Positions 1 through 8,683 of a stretch of DNA of 64,000 nt are shown one piece after another. Position numbers and translations under genes: made by a program. Below the pieces are notes generated by a model. It was given only the letters and a program-made list of their open reading frames with translations, was not told where the DNA came from and did not search any database. Source of the DNA: Halobacteriovorax sp. GB3 (lineage in GTDB: Bacteria; Bdellovibrionota; Bacteriovoracia; Bacteriovoracales; Bacteriovoracaceae); assembly GCF_028649655.1 (NCBI RefSeq), contig NZ_JAQSLN010000001.1, positions 62,001 to 126,000 on the forward strand. The letters are read 5' to 3'. Within the stretch, counting starts at the first letter, position 1; the number at the start of each line of letters is the position of its first letter.

Positions 1-494
1 TCGAGTAGCTTAATAAAAAATGCCTCGGGGTCCATTTTACTGAGCTTCTTTGCAAGATAAATTCTTTTGCCAACTCTTTCTAATTCCTTTTCATTGCTCG
101 TTAATTGATCGACTAGACGGGCAACATGGGCACCAAAGAGTTTTTTTATTTCTGCAATTGTTGCATCAGTATCTTCGACAGTATCGTGTAAAAGAGCTGC
201 AATAATTTGATCATGAGAACCACCACGCTTATAAACTTGGTAGGCAACCCTAAGAGGATGGTCAAAATATGGCCTTCCATCAAATTTCCTATAAACCCCT
301 AGATGCTTTTTATAGGCGTACTGAAGGGCCCTTTTTATACGAGGGGACTTCAATGCTGTAAGCTCGCGAATAATTTCTTGTTGAAAGTGTTTACTCGAGA
401 ATACTTTAACCTTTTGATAGCAAGAAGATGCCCTTACTGACGGTGCAGTTAAAAGTGAGAGAGTGAAAACAACGTTCAAGATTCTAGGATTCAT
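1..494 (-). CDS. Secreted RelA/SpoT-type HD-domain protein (partial)
   Basis: The reading frame runs off the left edge, so only the first 164 residues are visible. Residues 1-24 look like a signal peptide ending in RASSC. Residues 55-110 carry the metal-dependent HD fold of the SpoT/MESH1 family: FDHPLRVA (His79) followed by LLHDTVEDT (His103, Asp104, Glu107, Asp108). In that family the fold hydrolyses (p)ppGpp or related nucleotides with Mn2+. An export signal on such a domain is unusual, because the known enzymes are cytoplasmic. The nucleotide specificity is inferred from the motif only. The ATG at 494 has no strong ribosome binding site, and the C-terminus and downstream neighbours lie outside the window. 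Confidence 0.7.
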   Translation of the reverse strand, partial: MNPRILNVVFTLSLLTAPSVRASSCYQKVKVFSSKHFQQEIIRELTALKSPRIKRALQYAYKKHLGVYRKFDGRPYFDHPLRVAYQVYKRGGSHDQIIAALLHDTVEDTDATIAEIKKLFGAHVARLVDQLTSNEKELERVGKRIYLAKKLSKMDPEAFFIKLL

Positions 495-711
495 AGGTGG
501 TGCATTTTGAACCAATTTTTTTTATCGATCACGCGCTTTGAAAAAATTACAGAAAAAAAAGGTGTCAAAAAGGGACTTTGATAACTTAAGTGATCGTTTT
601 TACAGTGTAAGGAAGTAACGGTTTTATCTTCTCGTGAATGTGTATCTTTTTAATTATTCTGGGTGTACCTCTTAAACAACAAATTAGAGGAAGACTAAAA
701 GGGAGAGACAA

Positions 712-1509
712 ATGAAGAGATTAATGGTCGTAGCAACTTTATTAGCACCAATGGTAGTATCAACAGCTCAAGCAAATTCTCTAGAATTAAGAGAATGTAG
801 AACAAAAGTTCGTACTCAAAATGAGAGAATTGGCCAAATGAGAGGAATGATGAGCACTCTTGAAAGTCAAAACTCTTCATTGAAATCTCAGATGCTTGAT
901 CTACAAAGTACAAATACAAACCTATCATCTAAAGTTGGAAATCTTCAAACGAGAGTAGGGAACTTACAAGATCAAAAAGACAAACTTCAATCGAAAGTAG
1001 GAAATCTTCAGGATCAAAAAGAGAATTTACAAACCAAAGTGGGGAATCTCCAAGATAAAAATGTTCGATTGATTGAAGAGGTAAAGGATCTTCAAGATGA
1101 GATTGTTGCTTGCGAGAGAAGATCTGATAATAGCGAAGTGAGAGAACTTAAAAGAGAGAATAACCTTCTTAAGGGTCAAGTTATTGCACTTGAGCAGCAG
1201 GTTGCAGAGCTAAAGAAGAAGCTTGAAGACCAAGATAATGGTGGAAATATCGAAAAAGCAATTCAACACTGTGAGAAAAATATTTCTTCTTCATACAATG
1301 TTAATAAGTGTGTTGATATCGTAAAAGAAATGAAAGTAAGCGCTCCAATTGTAAAACAATGTACTGAAGTTATGAGCCACGATTTCTACAAAGTCGATTG
1401 TGTCGAAGCTGCTGGAAAAACAGAAGCGAAACTTAGAGATGTAAAAACTTGTCTACAACAGGGAATGTCAGACTTCTCAAAAATCAGATGTATTGAAAAT
1501 CTTAGATAA
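712..1509 (+). CDS. Secreted coiled-coil protein with periodic cysteine repeat domain
   Basis: I recognise no named family. Residues 1-22 form a signal peptide (cleavage near AQANS). Residues about 25-172 are a long coiled coil containing seven-residue repeats of the form KVGNLQD/QKENLQT between about 74 and 118. The last 80 residues hold six cysteines (187, 200, 217, 230, 247, 260) spaced exactly C-x12-C-x16-C-x12-C-x16-C-x12-C, giving two full and one partial copy of a 30-residue unit. A purine-rich site (GGGAGAG) precedes the ATG by a few bases, and a strong hairpin terminator follows, so the gene is probably monocistronic. A periplasmic or surface structural role is inference. Confidence 0.8.
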   Translation: MKRLMVVATLLAPMVVSTAQANSLELRECRTKVRTQNERIGQMRGMMSTLESQNSSLKSQMLDLQSTNTNLSSKVGNLQTRVGNLQDQKDKLQSKVGNLQDQKENLQTKVGNLQDKNVRLIEEVKDLQDEIVACERRSDNSEVRELKRENNLLKGQVIALEQQVAELKKKLEDQDNGGNIEKAIQHCEKNISSSYNVNKCVDIVKEMKVSAPIVKQCTEVMSHDFYKVDCVEAAGKTEAKLRDVKTCLQQGMSDFSKIRCIENLR

Positions 1510-1514
1510 TCTTC

Positions 1515-1548
1515 ATTAGCCTCCCAATGGGAGGCTAATTTTTATTTT
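1515..1548 (+). terminator. Rho-independent terminator of the coiled-coil gene
   Basis: A perfect 11-bp stem (ATTAGCCTCCC / GGGAGGCTAAT) with a 3-base loop is followed by a T-rich run on the + strand. The left arm contains the stop codon of the convergent histidine kinase gene. Confidence 0.85.
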
Positions 1549-2793
1549 TGATCCGACATGAATTTCACTTTCAATTTTTATCTTTCCTTTATGGGCCTTA
1601 ACAATTTTCTTACACATATATAGCCCAAATCCATAGCCTTCAATTTTTTTATTTCTTGATTTATCAATGCGATAAAAAGGCTCAAAGACTCTTTCTAATT
1701 GTTCTTCTTCAAAACCTTGACCATTGTCGTATACAATAATCTCAAGTGATGATTTCTTAATTGAAGCCTCAATACCAACAACTGGGCCAGTACTCTGATT
1801 GTATTTATAGGCATTTTCAATCAAGTTCTTTAAAACGAGAGTGATCTTCTCCTTATCTAGATTCACTTTGGTATCTGTAGATTTGGAAGGGATCTCCAGA
1901 TTAGAGAATTTTTCTTTGAGATCACTAAATAGTTGATCAAGAGAAATGCTCTCTTTTTTAAGAAGATCAGAGTTTGAGAGTCTCTCTGTTTCAAGGATTG
2001 TATCGATAATGTATTTTAATTCCTCTATTTCTTCATTGAGACTTTCTTTTTCTTGAGTATCTTCCATAAACTCAAGTGTTAATTTCATTCTTGTTAGTGG
2101 TGTTCTTAACTCGTGTGCGACATCTGTTAAAAGTTGATTTCTTGCCTCTATCATTCCATGAATTGTGTCTAACATATTATTAAAAGCATTTGCTAAATAA
2201 TTGAATTCATCTATATCTAAGGGATCAATTTTATGCTGAAGATCTCCTTTAGAAACTCTTTCCACAGCATTACTTAGGATCGCTATAGGACCTAGTATTT
2301 TTCTGAGTACAAGAAAGCTCATTGCCAAAATTGTTATAGTAAAGATTGAAAAAATAAATAGAGGGCTTTTGCGTAAATGTATTGGCTTTTTAAATGGTAG
2401 ATCTTGTGGAAGTATAAAGAGTCGATGTCCTTTGATTTTCATCTCTTTAAAAAAAAGAGGCGTGTTATCTCTTTTTGCTCTACGAAGGGCTCTTTTAAGA
2501 TGGTACATGTCAGGAATCTTAAAGTGCGAACTCCACGTTGTTTTATTTTTCTGTACTCTAATTCTTACATTGTACTTATTGGCAACGGCTTCTAGTTTTT
2601 CTTGATTAATTGGAAAAATCATCTCTTTTTCAATTAATGGAGCAACAATATTAATTTCTTGAACTTTCTTTTGCATTTCGAGGTGCTCAGGTAAGTAAAA
2701 GAACTTTATAAAACTAAAGGCTCCAACTAAGATCAGAACACTAGTGATAGATAGAGTGAAAAATATTTTAAAGAAGAGACTGTTTCTTTTCAT
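1516..2793 (-). CDS. Sensor histidine kinase, CpxA/EnvZ type
   Basis: This is a 425-residue two-pass membrane kinase. TM1 is at about 8-31, the periplasmic sensor at about 33-142, TM2 at about 144-164 and HAMP at about 165-215. The HisKA H-box is HELRTPLTRMK with phospho-acceptor His227. The ATPase domain shows the N box NLIENAYKYN (Asn327), DNGQG at 356-360 and GYGFGL at 386-391. It autophosphorylates and passes phosphate to the regulator encoded immediately upstream; the two genes overlap by 4 bp. A CpxP/Spy-like lipoprotein gene is divergent from this pair, so the signal is probably envelope damage (inference from gene order). A cpxA symbol is not assigned because orthology is unproven. 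Confidence 0.92.
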   Translation of the reverse strand: MKRNSLFFKIFFTLSITSVLILVGAFSFIKFFYLPEHLEMQKKVQEINIVAPLIEKEMIFPINQEKLEAVANKYNVRIRVQKNKTTWSSHFKIPDMYHLKRALRRAKRDNTPLFFKEMKIKGHRLFILPQDLPFKKPIHLRKSPLFIFSIFTITILAMSFLVLRKILGPIAILSNAVERVSKGDLQHKIDPLDIDEFNYLANAFNNMLDTIHGMIEARNQLLTDVAHELRTPLTRMKLTLEFMEDTQEKESLNEEIEELKYIIDTILETERLSNSDLLKKESISLDQLFSDLKEKFSNLEIPSKSTDTKVNLDKEKITLVLKNLIENAYKYNQSTGPVVGIEASIKKSSLEIIVYDNGQGFEEEQLERVFEPFYRIDKSRNKKIEGYGFGLYMCKKIVKAHKGKIKIESEIHVGSKIKISLPLGG

Positions 2794-3494
2794 TTTTTAA
2801 CGACCTCTGATGAAAAAATATAGCCACTTCCCCAAATCGTTTTAATAAAGCGAGGCTCTTTAGATGAGTCTTCAAGCTTTTTCCTTAGACGGCTTATATT
2901 AATATCTATTGAGCGATCATAAACATTCCAATCAACGCCTTTTAATGAATCCATAAGATCATCTCTCGTTAATACTTGGTTTGGATTTTCCATGAAGTGC
3001 TTTAAAAGATCATATTCCATCGATGTTAATTTTAATTGATTGTCGGCCAGGAGAACATCACGTGTTTTAAGATTTAATAGGAGATCACTACTTACTAGAG
3101 TTGTATAGTCTGTATCATTATCATTGTTTGAACTTAGGCTTCTGCGAAGAACTGATTTAATTCTTGCGACTAGCTCTCTTGGTTCAAACGGTTTTGCGAG
3201 ATAATCGTCAGCTCCTACTTCAAGTCCTAATACTTTGTCTGTCAGTTCACCACGAGCAGTTAGCATAATAATAGGTATCTCTGAGTTTTGTCTTACGTGC
3301 TTACAAAATTCAATTCCATCGAGCTTTGGCATCATGAGATCGAGAATAATAATGTCGTATTGTTCTTTATTTAATTGTTCTAATGCATTTAAAGAGTCGT
3401 TAAAGAAGTCACTTTCAATTTGAAAGCTAAGGAAGAACTTCTTCAATAGGAGACCTATCTTTTCGTCATCATCTACTATTAAGGCCTTAGTCAT
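2790..3494 (-). CDS. OmpR/CpxR-family response regulator
   Basis: The protein has 234 residues. The N-terminal receiver has the acidic pair in VDDD, phospho-acceptor Asp52 in LDLMMPKLDG, the switch Thr in MLTAR and the conserved Lys in YLAKPFEP. The C-terminal winged-helix domain starts near 130 and ends with the family-typical RGSGY-like segment (IWGSGYIF). It is the first gene of the regulator-kinase operon: an AAGGAG site lies just upstream of its ATG, and its end overlaps the kinase start in an ATGA arrangement. It probably binds the 10-bp phased repeats in the divergent intergenic region and controls both directions. Confidence 0.93.
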   Translation of the reverse strand: MTKALIVDDDEKIGLLLKKFFLSFQIESDFFNDSLNALEQLNKEQYDIIILDLMMPKLDGIEFCKHVRQNSEIPIIMLTARGELTDKVLGLEVGADDYLAKPFEPRELVARIKSVLRRSLSSNNDNDTDYTTLVSSDLLLNLKTRDVLLADNQLKLTSMEYDLLKHFMENPNQVLTRDDLMDSLKGVDWNVYDRSIDINISRLRKKLEDSSKEPRFIKTIWGSGYIFSSEVVKK

Positions 3495-3550
3495 ATAAAC
3501 TCCTTCTTTTATACTATCTTAGCATGATTATCTTAAATAAATTAAGGCGT

Positions 3551-3584
3551 TACAAATTGATACAAATTGATTCAAAAGGTTTCA
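3551..3584. promoter_or_regulatory. Candidate operator: 10-bp phased direct repeats for the OmpR-type regulator
   Basis: TACAAATTGA occurs twice back to back (3551-3560 and 3561-3570). It is followed in the same 10-bp phase by TTCAAAAGGT and TTCA. OmpR-family regulators bind direct repeats at about one helical turn, and this array sits between the regulator gene and the divergent CpxP/Spy-like gene. A TATACT -10 hexamer lies at 3616-3621 with no good -35, as expected for an activator-dependent promoter reading right. Confidence 0.6.
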
Positions 3585-3644
3585 CCGTAGAAAAGATCTC
3601 TACAATTAGCTTGTTTATACTATTCAAAAGCAAGGAGGATGCTT

Positions 3645-4088
3645 ATGAAATTACTAAAGATTACAAGTATTGTCGGATTATTATTTCTTATCTCTTGTCG
3701 TGCTCCAGAGGATAGAATTGAGAAAATTTCAGCAAAAGTTGTTGAAAAATTAGAACTTACAAAAGAGCAAAAAGTTAAATTTGAAGACCTAAAAAAGACG
3801 CTCATTTCTCTTGAAAAAGAGAAGAGAAGTAAGGGAAGAAAGCATCGATTTGACGATGTGAAAAATGAGCTGAAGAGCGATCATTTTGATGTCAATACAA
3901 TCGTAAAGGGGATGGAAGAGAATTTTAGTAAAAAATTAGAATTTACAAAAACAATTGGAGTAAAGATTCAAGTTTTTCATGCTTCTCTAACTCCTGAGCA
4001 AAGAGAGAAGCTTTCGGCCTTTATAGAAAAAATGGAAGAGAGAAGGAAGGAAAAATGGAAAAAACATAGAAGAGCTAAGCACGAATAA
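3645..4088 (+). CDS. CpxP/Spy-like envelope stress lipoprotein
   Basis: This is a 147-residue, highly charged helical protein. Residues 1-18 are a lipoprotein signal (LISC, Cys18). Two LTxxQ-type motifs, LTKEQ at 38-42 and LTPEQ at 115-119, are the hallmark of the CpxP/Spy periplasmic chaperone and sensor-inhibitor family. The C-terminus is very basic (RRKEKWKKHRR). AAGGAGG at 3632-3638 sits 6 bases before the ATG at 3645; an ATG at 3639 would leave no spacing, so 3645 is chosen. The gene is divergent from the CpxRA-like pair, matching the cpxP-cpxRA layout of enterobacteria. Membrane anchoring differs from soluble CpxP and Spy. Confidence 0.78.
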   Translation: MKLLKITSIVGLLFLISCRAPEDRIEKISAKVVEKLELTKEQKVKFEDLKKTLISLEKEKRSKGRKHRFDDVKNELKSDHFDVNTIVKGMEENFSKKLEFTKTIGVKIQVFHASLTPEQREKLSAFIEKMEERRKEKWKKHRRAKHE

Positions 4089-4090
4089 AA

Positions 4091-4115
4091 AAGGCCCTTA
4101 AAAGGGCCTTTTTTT
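4091..4115. terminator. Bidirectional terminator
   Basis: The stem AAGGCCCTT / AAGGGCCTT is flanked by an A run on the left and a T run on the right, so it can stop both the lipoprotein gene and convergent aspartase transcription. The T run reaches the aspartase stop codon. Confidence 0.85.
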
Positions 4116-5535
4116 AATCGTTATATCTTTTTGCCAAGTACTCTGGACTCATCATGTTTTTATGATCAAAAACCTTCTTTAGCTCTTCTTCGCTCATAAG
4201 CTTCTCTTCAAGAACGACTTCTTGTACCGATTTACCTGTTTGAGCACAGATCTTTCCAATTCGATCTCCATTGTGATGGCCAATAAATGGATTTAAAAAA
4301 GTAATGATTCCAATTGAATTCATAACATGTTTCTCACAAACTTCTTTATTGGCGGTAATTCCGTCAATACATCTCTCTTTTAAGATTTCAAAACCCTTCG
4401 CCAGAAGATTGATTGACTCAAAAAGTGAGCTAGCAAGTACTGGTTCCATAACATTTAGTTGTAATTGTCCTGCCTCTGCGGCCATTGTAATTGTTAAATC
4501 GTTTCCTATGACTTTAAAAGCAATTTGATTAACAACTTCAGGAATAACAGGGTTCACTTTTGCTGGCATGATAGAAGAGCCGGCCTGTCTTTCAGGAAGA
4601 TTGATCTCATTAAGTCCTGCTCTCGGTCCAGAGGAAAGTAAACGTAGATCATTACATATTTTTGAAATCTTAACCGCAGCTCTTTTTATTGCTCCTGAGA
4701 GAAGAACATAAGCTCCAGTATCACTTGTCGCTTCAACAAGGTTTTCTGCAGGAGTAAAAGGAGCTCCTGTAATTTCTTTTAGGTGATTGATTGCTATTTT
4801 AGAGTATTCTTTTGGGGCATTAATTCCTGTACCAATGGCCGTGGCGCCAAGGTTCACTTCTAAAACGAGTTCGCGAATAAGTTTAATCGTTTTAATCTCT
4901 TCTTTCATGTTAACTGCAAAAGCTTCAAATTCCTGTCCGAGTGACATTGGAACAGCGTCTTGCAATTGAGTACGACCCATCTTGAGAATATCTGAGAATT
5001 CTTCTCCCTTCTTAGAAAAGCTTGCAACAAGAAGTTCGAGATTTGAAAGGAGACGGTCACATTGAAAATAAAGAGCTACTCTAAAGCCTGTAGGGTAGGC
5101 ATCATTTGTGGACTGACATTTATTCACATGATCATTGGGAGAGATCAAATCATATTGACCCTTTTCATGTCCAGCTAATTCAAGAGCAACATTTGCGACA
5201 ACTTCATTTGTATTCATATTAACTGAAGTACCTGCTCCTCCTTGAAGAACGTCTGTCTTAAACTCTTTTAAAAATTTTTGTTCATTATCAAGAATATAAT
5301 CACAAGCGTGAATGATTTGATCTGCAATATTTTTTGGAATCGTTCCCAATTCTTTATTCGCTAGTGCCGCAGCTTTTTTTGTCATAACCATTGCACGAAC
5401 AAAAAGAGGGAAGTCCCCAACAATCATGGGAGTGATATCAAAATTGTCTATAGCTCTTTGCGTGTGAATTCCATAGTAAGCATCTGCTGGTATTTCTTTT
5501 TCACCAAGAAGATCGTGTTCTATTCTCGTTTTCAT
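4114..5535 (-). CDS. aspA: Aspartate ammonia-lyase
   Basis: The 473-residue enzyme converts L-aspartate reversibly to fumarate and ammonia in the cytoplasm, feeding amino-acid carbon into the TCA cycle. It matches the aspartase/fumarase superfamily along its full length: an N-terminus with [12 protein letters not shown], a central TDTGAY region, and the signature loop [11 protein letters not shown] that carries the catalytic serine. The ATG at 5535 follows GGAG by 6 bases; a TTG four codons upstream overlaps that site and is not favoured. The gene appears to be transcribed alone. Fumarase is the main alternative, but the sequence reads as aspartase ([23 protein letters not shown]). Confidence 0.95.
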   Translation of the reverse strand: MKTRIEHDLLGEKEIPADAYYGIHTQRAIDNFDITPMIVGDFPLFVRAMVMTKKAAALANKELGTIPKNIADQIIHACDYILDNEQKFLKEFKTDVLQGGAGTSVNMNTNEVVANVALELAGHEKGQYDLISPNDHVNKCQSTNDAYPTGFRVALYFQCDRLLSNLELLVASFSKKGEEFSDILKMGRTQLQDAVPMSLGQEFEAFAVNMKEEIKTIKLIRELVLEVNLGATAIGTGINAPKEYSKIAINHLKEITGAPFTPAENLVEATSDTGAYVLLSGAIKRAAVKISKICNDLRLLSSGPRAGLNEINLPERQAGSSIMPAKVNPVIPEVVNQIAFKVIGNDLTITMAAEAGQLQLNVMEPVLASSLFESINLLAKGFEILKERCIDGITANKEVCEKHVMNSIGIITFLNPFIGHHNGDRIGKICAQTGKSVQEVVLEEKLMSEEELKKVFDHKNMMSPEYLAKRYND

Positions 5536-5630
5536 TATAGACTCCAAATAAAGGATAAATTTGAGTTATTTTAAAGAAAAAAATGGCAATCTCCTAGCTT
5601 TTAGTCGCCTAATAACTGGAGTCATAGAAT

Positions 5631-8372
5631 TTATACACTATTATACTTTAAGGCCCTATTGAGTGCTCTAATTAATTCAAATTTGTTGATTGGCTTGGCT
5701 AGATAGTCATCCATTCCAGCATTGTAACAATTCTCTCGATCTTCTTTCATTGCATTGGCGGTTAGGGCAATGATGTAAGGACTATTTTTCATATTTGTTT
5801 TTATTTCTCTGGTCGCTTGGAAACCATCCATGACAGGCATTTGGCAATCCATGAGAATCGCATGAAAAAATTGTTTCTGAACTTTCTCAACGGCAAGTTT
5901 TCCGTTTTCAACGATTTCACTTTCAATATTTAACTTATCAAGAAAGCGCTTACATATTTTTTGGTTAACCAGATTGTCCTCAACAATTAGGATGTGAAGA
6001 CTCGATAGATCTTCTTGCTGTGGTTCAATATTCGTTAGTTCTTCTTTCATCTGCTCAATATCAGTCGATACATCTAAAGGAAGAGTGAATTCAAAAATAG
6101 AGCCAGCAACATCAAGTCTTTGACGATAGGCGATACTTCCTCCCATCAAATCGACTAGATTCTTACATATTGAGAGACCAAGGCCTGTTCCTTGAAACTT
6201 CTTAGAGACACCCGAACTGAGTTGTTCAAAAGGAGCAAACAATTTGTAGAGAAGGTTCTTATCAATACCAATTCCAGTATCTCTTACGGAAAAAGTAATA
6301 TTGTAATAGTCTTCATTGATGATTTGATCGACAAAGATCTTTATTTCAATTGATCCTTGCATCGTAAATTTCAGTGCATTTGATGTTAGGTTATTGAGAA
6401 TTTGCTTGATACGCGTTTTATCACCAAAGAAGAGATCTTGAGAATCTCCTTCTATTGAAACATTAAAGCGGAGCTTTTTTTGTTGTGCTAATGGTGTATA
6501 AAGCTCTTTAACTTCTTTTGAAAGTTGCTTGATAGAGAATGTTTCTTCTTTTATTTTAATTTTTCCAGCTTCTAGTTTTGAAAGATCTAAGATGTCATTA
6601 ATAATAACAAGTAGATCTTTTGCTGATTGCTTTATGGTATTGAGATCATTTTTTTGCTTTGGTGTTGTTAATTGTTCTTCAAGAAGTTCTGTTACGCCTA
6701 TAATCCCATTCATTGGAGTTCTGATTTCATGTGACATATTCGCAAGAAAATCAGATTTTATCTTTGTAGCTTCTTCTAATTTTGTATTCGATTTCTTTAG
6801 TTCATTTGTTCTCTTTTCTACGATCATTTGAATCTCTTGACTCTTTCCTGAGAAAGCTAAGAGAAAGGCGCCAAGTATTCCTGAGATACTTAAACCAAGG
6901 GCAAGGACGAGCCATGAAAAACGAGTGCTTTTTTGAGAGATGAAATTCAATGTTGGACGAAGCTCTATTCTCCAGTCTCGATTAAAAAATTTAACAACAA
7001 CCTTGCTTGAAATAGAGTCATACTTACGGGATTTCTCTTTATTAATAGAGTAGATCAATTCGCTCTTTTTATTAGTAATATCGTAAATATCGATATTAAA
7101 ACTCTCGTAGTCGATTCCAGCGAAGGCCTTTTGTAAAAAGATATTGAGATCAAAAACACCAATGATCAAGCCTACTGCCTGTTCGCTATTTTCTTTAACG
7201 TTGTAAACGGGAAGAAATTGTAAAAAGGCCGGATTTCTCTCTTTGTCATCCTGAATTAGATGTACGGTTTCTGTCACAGAAGGAGAGTGAAGAGCAATTG
7301 CATACTCTATGGCCTCGCGTCTTGTTCTCTGGGAACCGAGGTCTAGTCCAAAGGCCTGCTCGTTCCCCTGTTTTGGATAGATATAATTGACGATATAATG
7401 AAGATCTCTCGTGCCATTATCTTTTTCAATGTATTTAATTTGAAAAGGGTGATTAAATTCTTTTTCTAACTTTTTAGTGAAAGCAGGAATATCTTTTCTT
7501 TTTACTATTGGAGCATATTCTAAGGCCCTAATGCCTTGGTCATTACCAATCATATGCGAGGAAAAAGTATTAAACTCTTTTCTTGAGACCTCTTCTGAAG
7601 AGTAGAAGAGATTTCGTGCTGCTTCTAGCTTACTTGCATAGCTATCAATTTCTCTTTCTAGGCTAAAGCGAGCCGTTTGAGAAATTTTTGAAAAGTTCGC
7701 CTTGATATTGTCGAATTCTCTTTCGCTAGAAAACCAGTACATGGCAAAGCAAAGGGGAATAGAAAGTAACATCGGTATAACAATGATCTTTTGTCTTTCT
7801 TTCCAGACTTTCTGATTTGGCGAGAGAAAAGAAAAGATGATTGGAAAGAGAAGAATGACTCCAATGGTATCGCCAACCCACCAATTGAGCCAAGAGTAGA
7901 TAATCAGATTTTCATTAATAACGTTGAATAGAAAGAGTGTGAGAACACCAATGGTAGAATTAATTAATGAACCAATTGGTCCAGCGAGAGTTAAAAATGA
8001 AAGGATGTCGGTGAACTTCACAAGAGGAAGCTCTCTTTTCATTAATTGCTTTGTAAAATTATATGTACAAAATGTCTGAAAGCTTGCACCTAGGCCAATG
8101 AAAAAGGGAACGATAAAGAGGCTTACTACACTTAGCTCAACTCCATTTTCAAAAGTTGCAAGAACGTTCATAAGGAACGATCCGAGAAAAATTCCTGGTA
8201 ATGTGCGCAGGCCAAAGCTAAAGACATAGGCCAGGGCAATTCCTGTAGGAGGAAAAATTGCGGTAGCAAAACCGGGTGGAATGGCCAGCATTAATCCGAT
8301 CTTACCTGAAATCAGATAGGCCAGTCCCAAGATAATGATATGGGCCCAAGTGGGGAGTTTATAAAGCTTCAT
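5631..8372 (-). CDS. Hybrid sensor kinase: MASE1-CHASE-HisKA-HATPase-REC
   Basis: This is a 913-residue protein. Residues 1-200 are a multi-pass MASE1 membrane sensor. A further TM at about 198-215 leads to a periplasmic CHASE ligand-binding domain (about 230-430; RALEYAPIV, FGLDLGSQRTRREA), and a TM at 485-507 returns to the cytoplasm. HisKA has MSHEIRTPMNGI (His548). The ATPase has NNLTSNALKF (Asn665), DTGIGI and GTGLGL. The receiver has VEDN, Asp842 (MDCQMPVMDG) and Lys893. No Hpt domain is visible in it or its neighbours, so the onward partner is unknown. Small organic ligands are usual for CHASE, but the ligand here is unknown. The gene stands alone. Confidence 0.93.
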   Translation of the reverse strand: MKLYKLPTWAHIIILGLAYLISGKIGLMLAIPPGFATAIFPPTGIALAYVFSFGLRTLPGIFLGSFLMNVLATFENGVELSVVSLFIVPFFIGLGASFQTFCTYNFTKQLMKRELPLVKFTDILSFLTLAGPIGSLINSTIGVLTLFLFNVINENLIIYSWLNWWVGDTIGVILLFPIIFSFLSPNQKVWKERQKIIVIPMLLSIPLCFAMYWFSSEREFDNIKANFSKISQTARFSLEREIDSYASKLEAARNLFYSSEEVSRKEFNTFSSHMIGNDQGIRALEYAPIVKRKDIPAFTKKLEKEFNHPFQIKYIEKDNGTRDLHYIVNYIYPKQGNEQAFGLDLGSQRTRREAIEYAIALHSPSVTETVHLIQDDKERNPAFLQFLPVYNVKENSEQAVGLIIGVFDLNIFLQKAFAGIDYESFNIDIYDITNKKSELIYSINKEKSRKYDSISSKVVVKFFNRDWRIELRPTLNFISQKSTRFSWLVLALGLSISGILGAFLLAFSGKSQEIQMIVEKRTNELKKSNTKLEEATKIKSDFLANMSHEIRTPMNGIIGVTELLEEQLTTPKQKNDLNTIKQSAKDLLVIINDILDLSKLEAGKIKIKEETFSIKQLSKEVKELYTPLAQQKKLRFNVSIEGDSQDLFFGDKTRIKQILNNLTSNALKFTMQGSIEIKIFVDQIINEDYYNITFSVRDTGIGIDKNLLYKLFAPFEQLSSGVSKKFQGTGLGLSICKNLVDLMGGSIAYRQRLDVAGSIFEFTLPLDVSTDIEQMKEELTNIEPQQEDLSSLHILIVEDNLVNQKICKRFLDKLNIESEIVENGKLAVEKVQKQFFHAILMDCQMPVMDGFQATREIKTNMKNSPYIIALTANAMKEDRENCYNAGMDDYLAKPINKFELIRALNRALKYNSV

Positions 8373-8448
8373 GTAGATATATTATCGGAATTTAGTGCTT
8401 AATCTGAAGAAAAAGTGGATTAAAATGATAAAAATATAAGGGAAAAAA

Positions 8449-8525
8449 TGGCGCACTCGGCAGGATTCGAACCTGCGACCGTCCGCTTAGAAGGCGGATG
8501 CTCTATCCAGCTGAGCTACGAGTGC
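8449..8525 (-). tRNA. tRNA-Arg (anticodon TCT)
   Basis: The 77-nt gene has the acceptor stem GCACTCG / CGAGTGC, an encoded CCA (8449-8451), a T arm with GGTTCGAATCC, and an anticodon stem CCGCC / GGCGG-type around loop CTTCTAA, giving anticodon TCT (reads AGA). It occupies the 311-bp gap between the hybrid kinase and the FAD oxidase; I see nothing else certain in that gap. Confidence 0.95.
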
Positions 8526-8683
8526 TTAGATAATTTGACGAAAAGTATCAGTCTGTGAAGAAGAAAATTAATGGTCTTGGCCAAAAATGTCAAGATAAAG
8601 ATGAGAATATTACGTAGATTTTCTTAATAGCGAAATGATAAGGTAACATTTTCATTAGGCTGAACTGAGATCTTGGAGTGCTC

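Noticed and set aside
2369-2605. Overlapping + strand frames inside the histidine kinase gene.
   Set aside because: They are antisense to conserved kinase sequence and have no initiation signals.
3524-3715. A 63-codon + strand frame covering the Cpx-like intergenic region.
   Set aside because: It runs through the repeat array and promoter and overlaps the well-supported lipoprotein gene in another frame.
8449-8683. The tRNA-Arg locus as an integration site for a mobile element.
   Set aside because: No integrase gene or direct repeat of the tRNA 3' end was found nearby.
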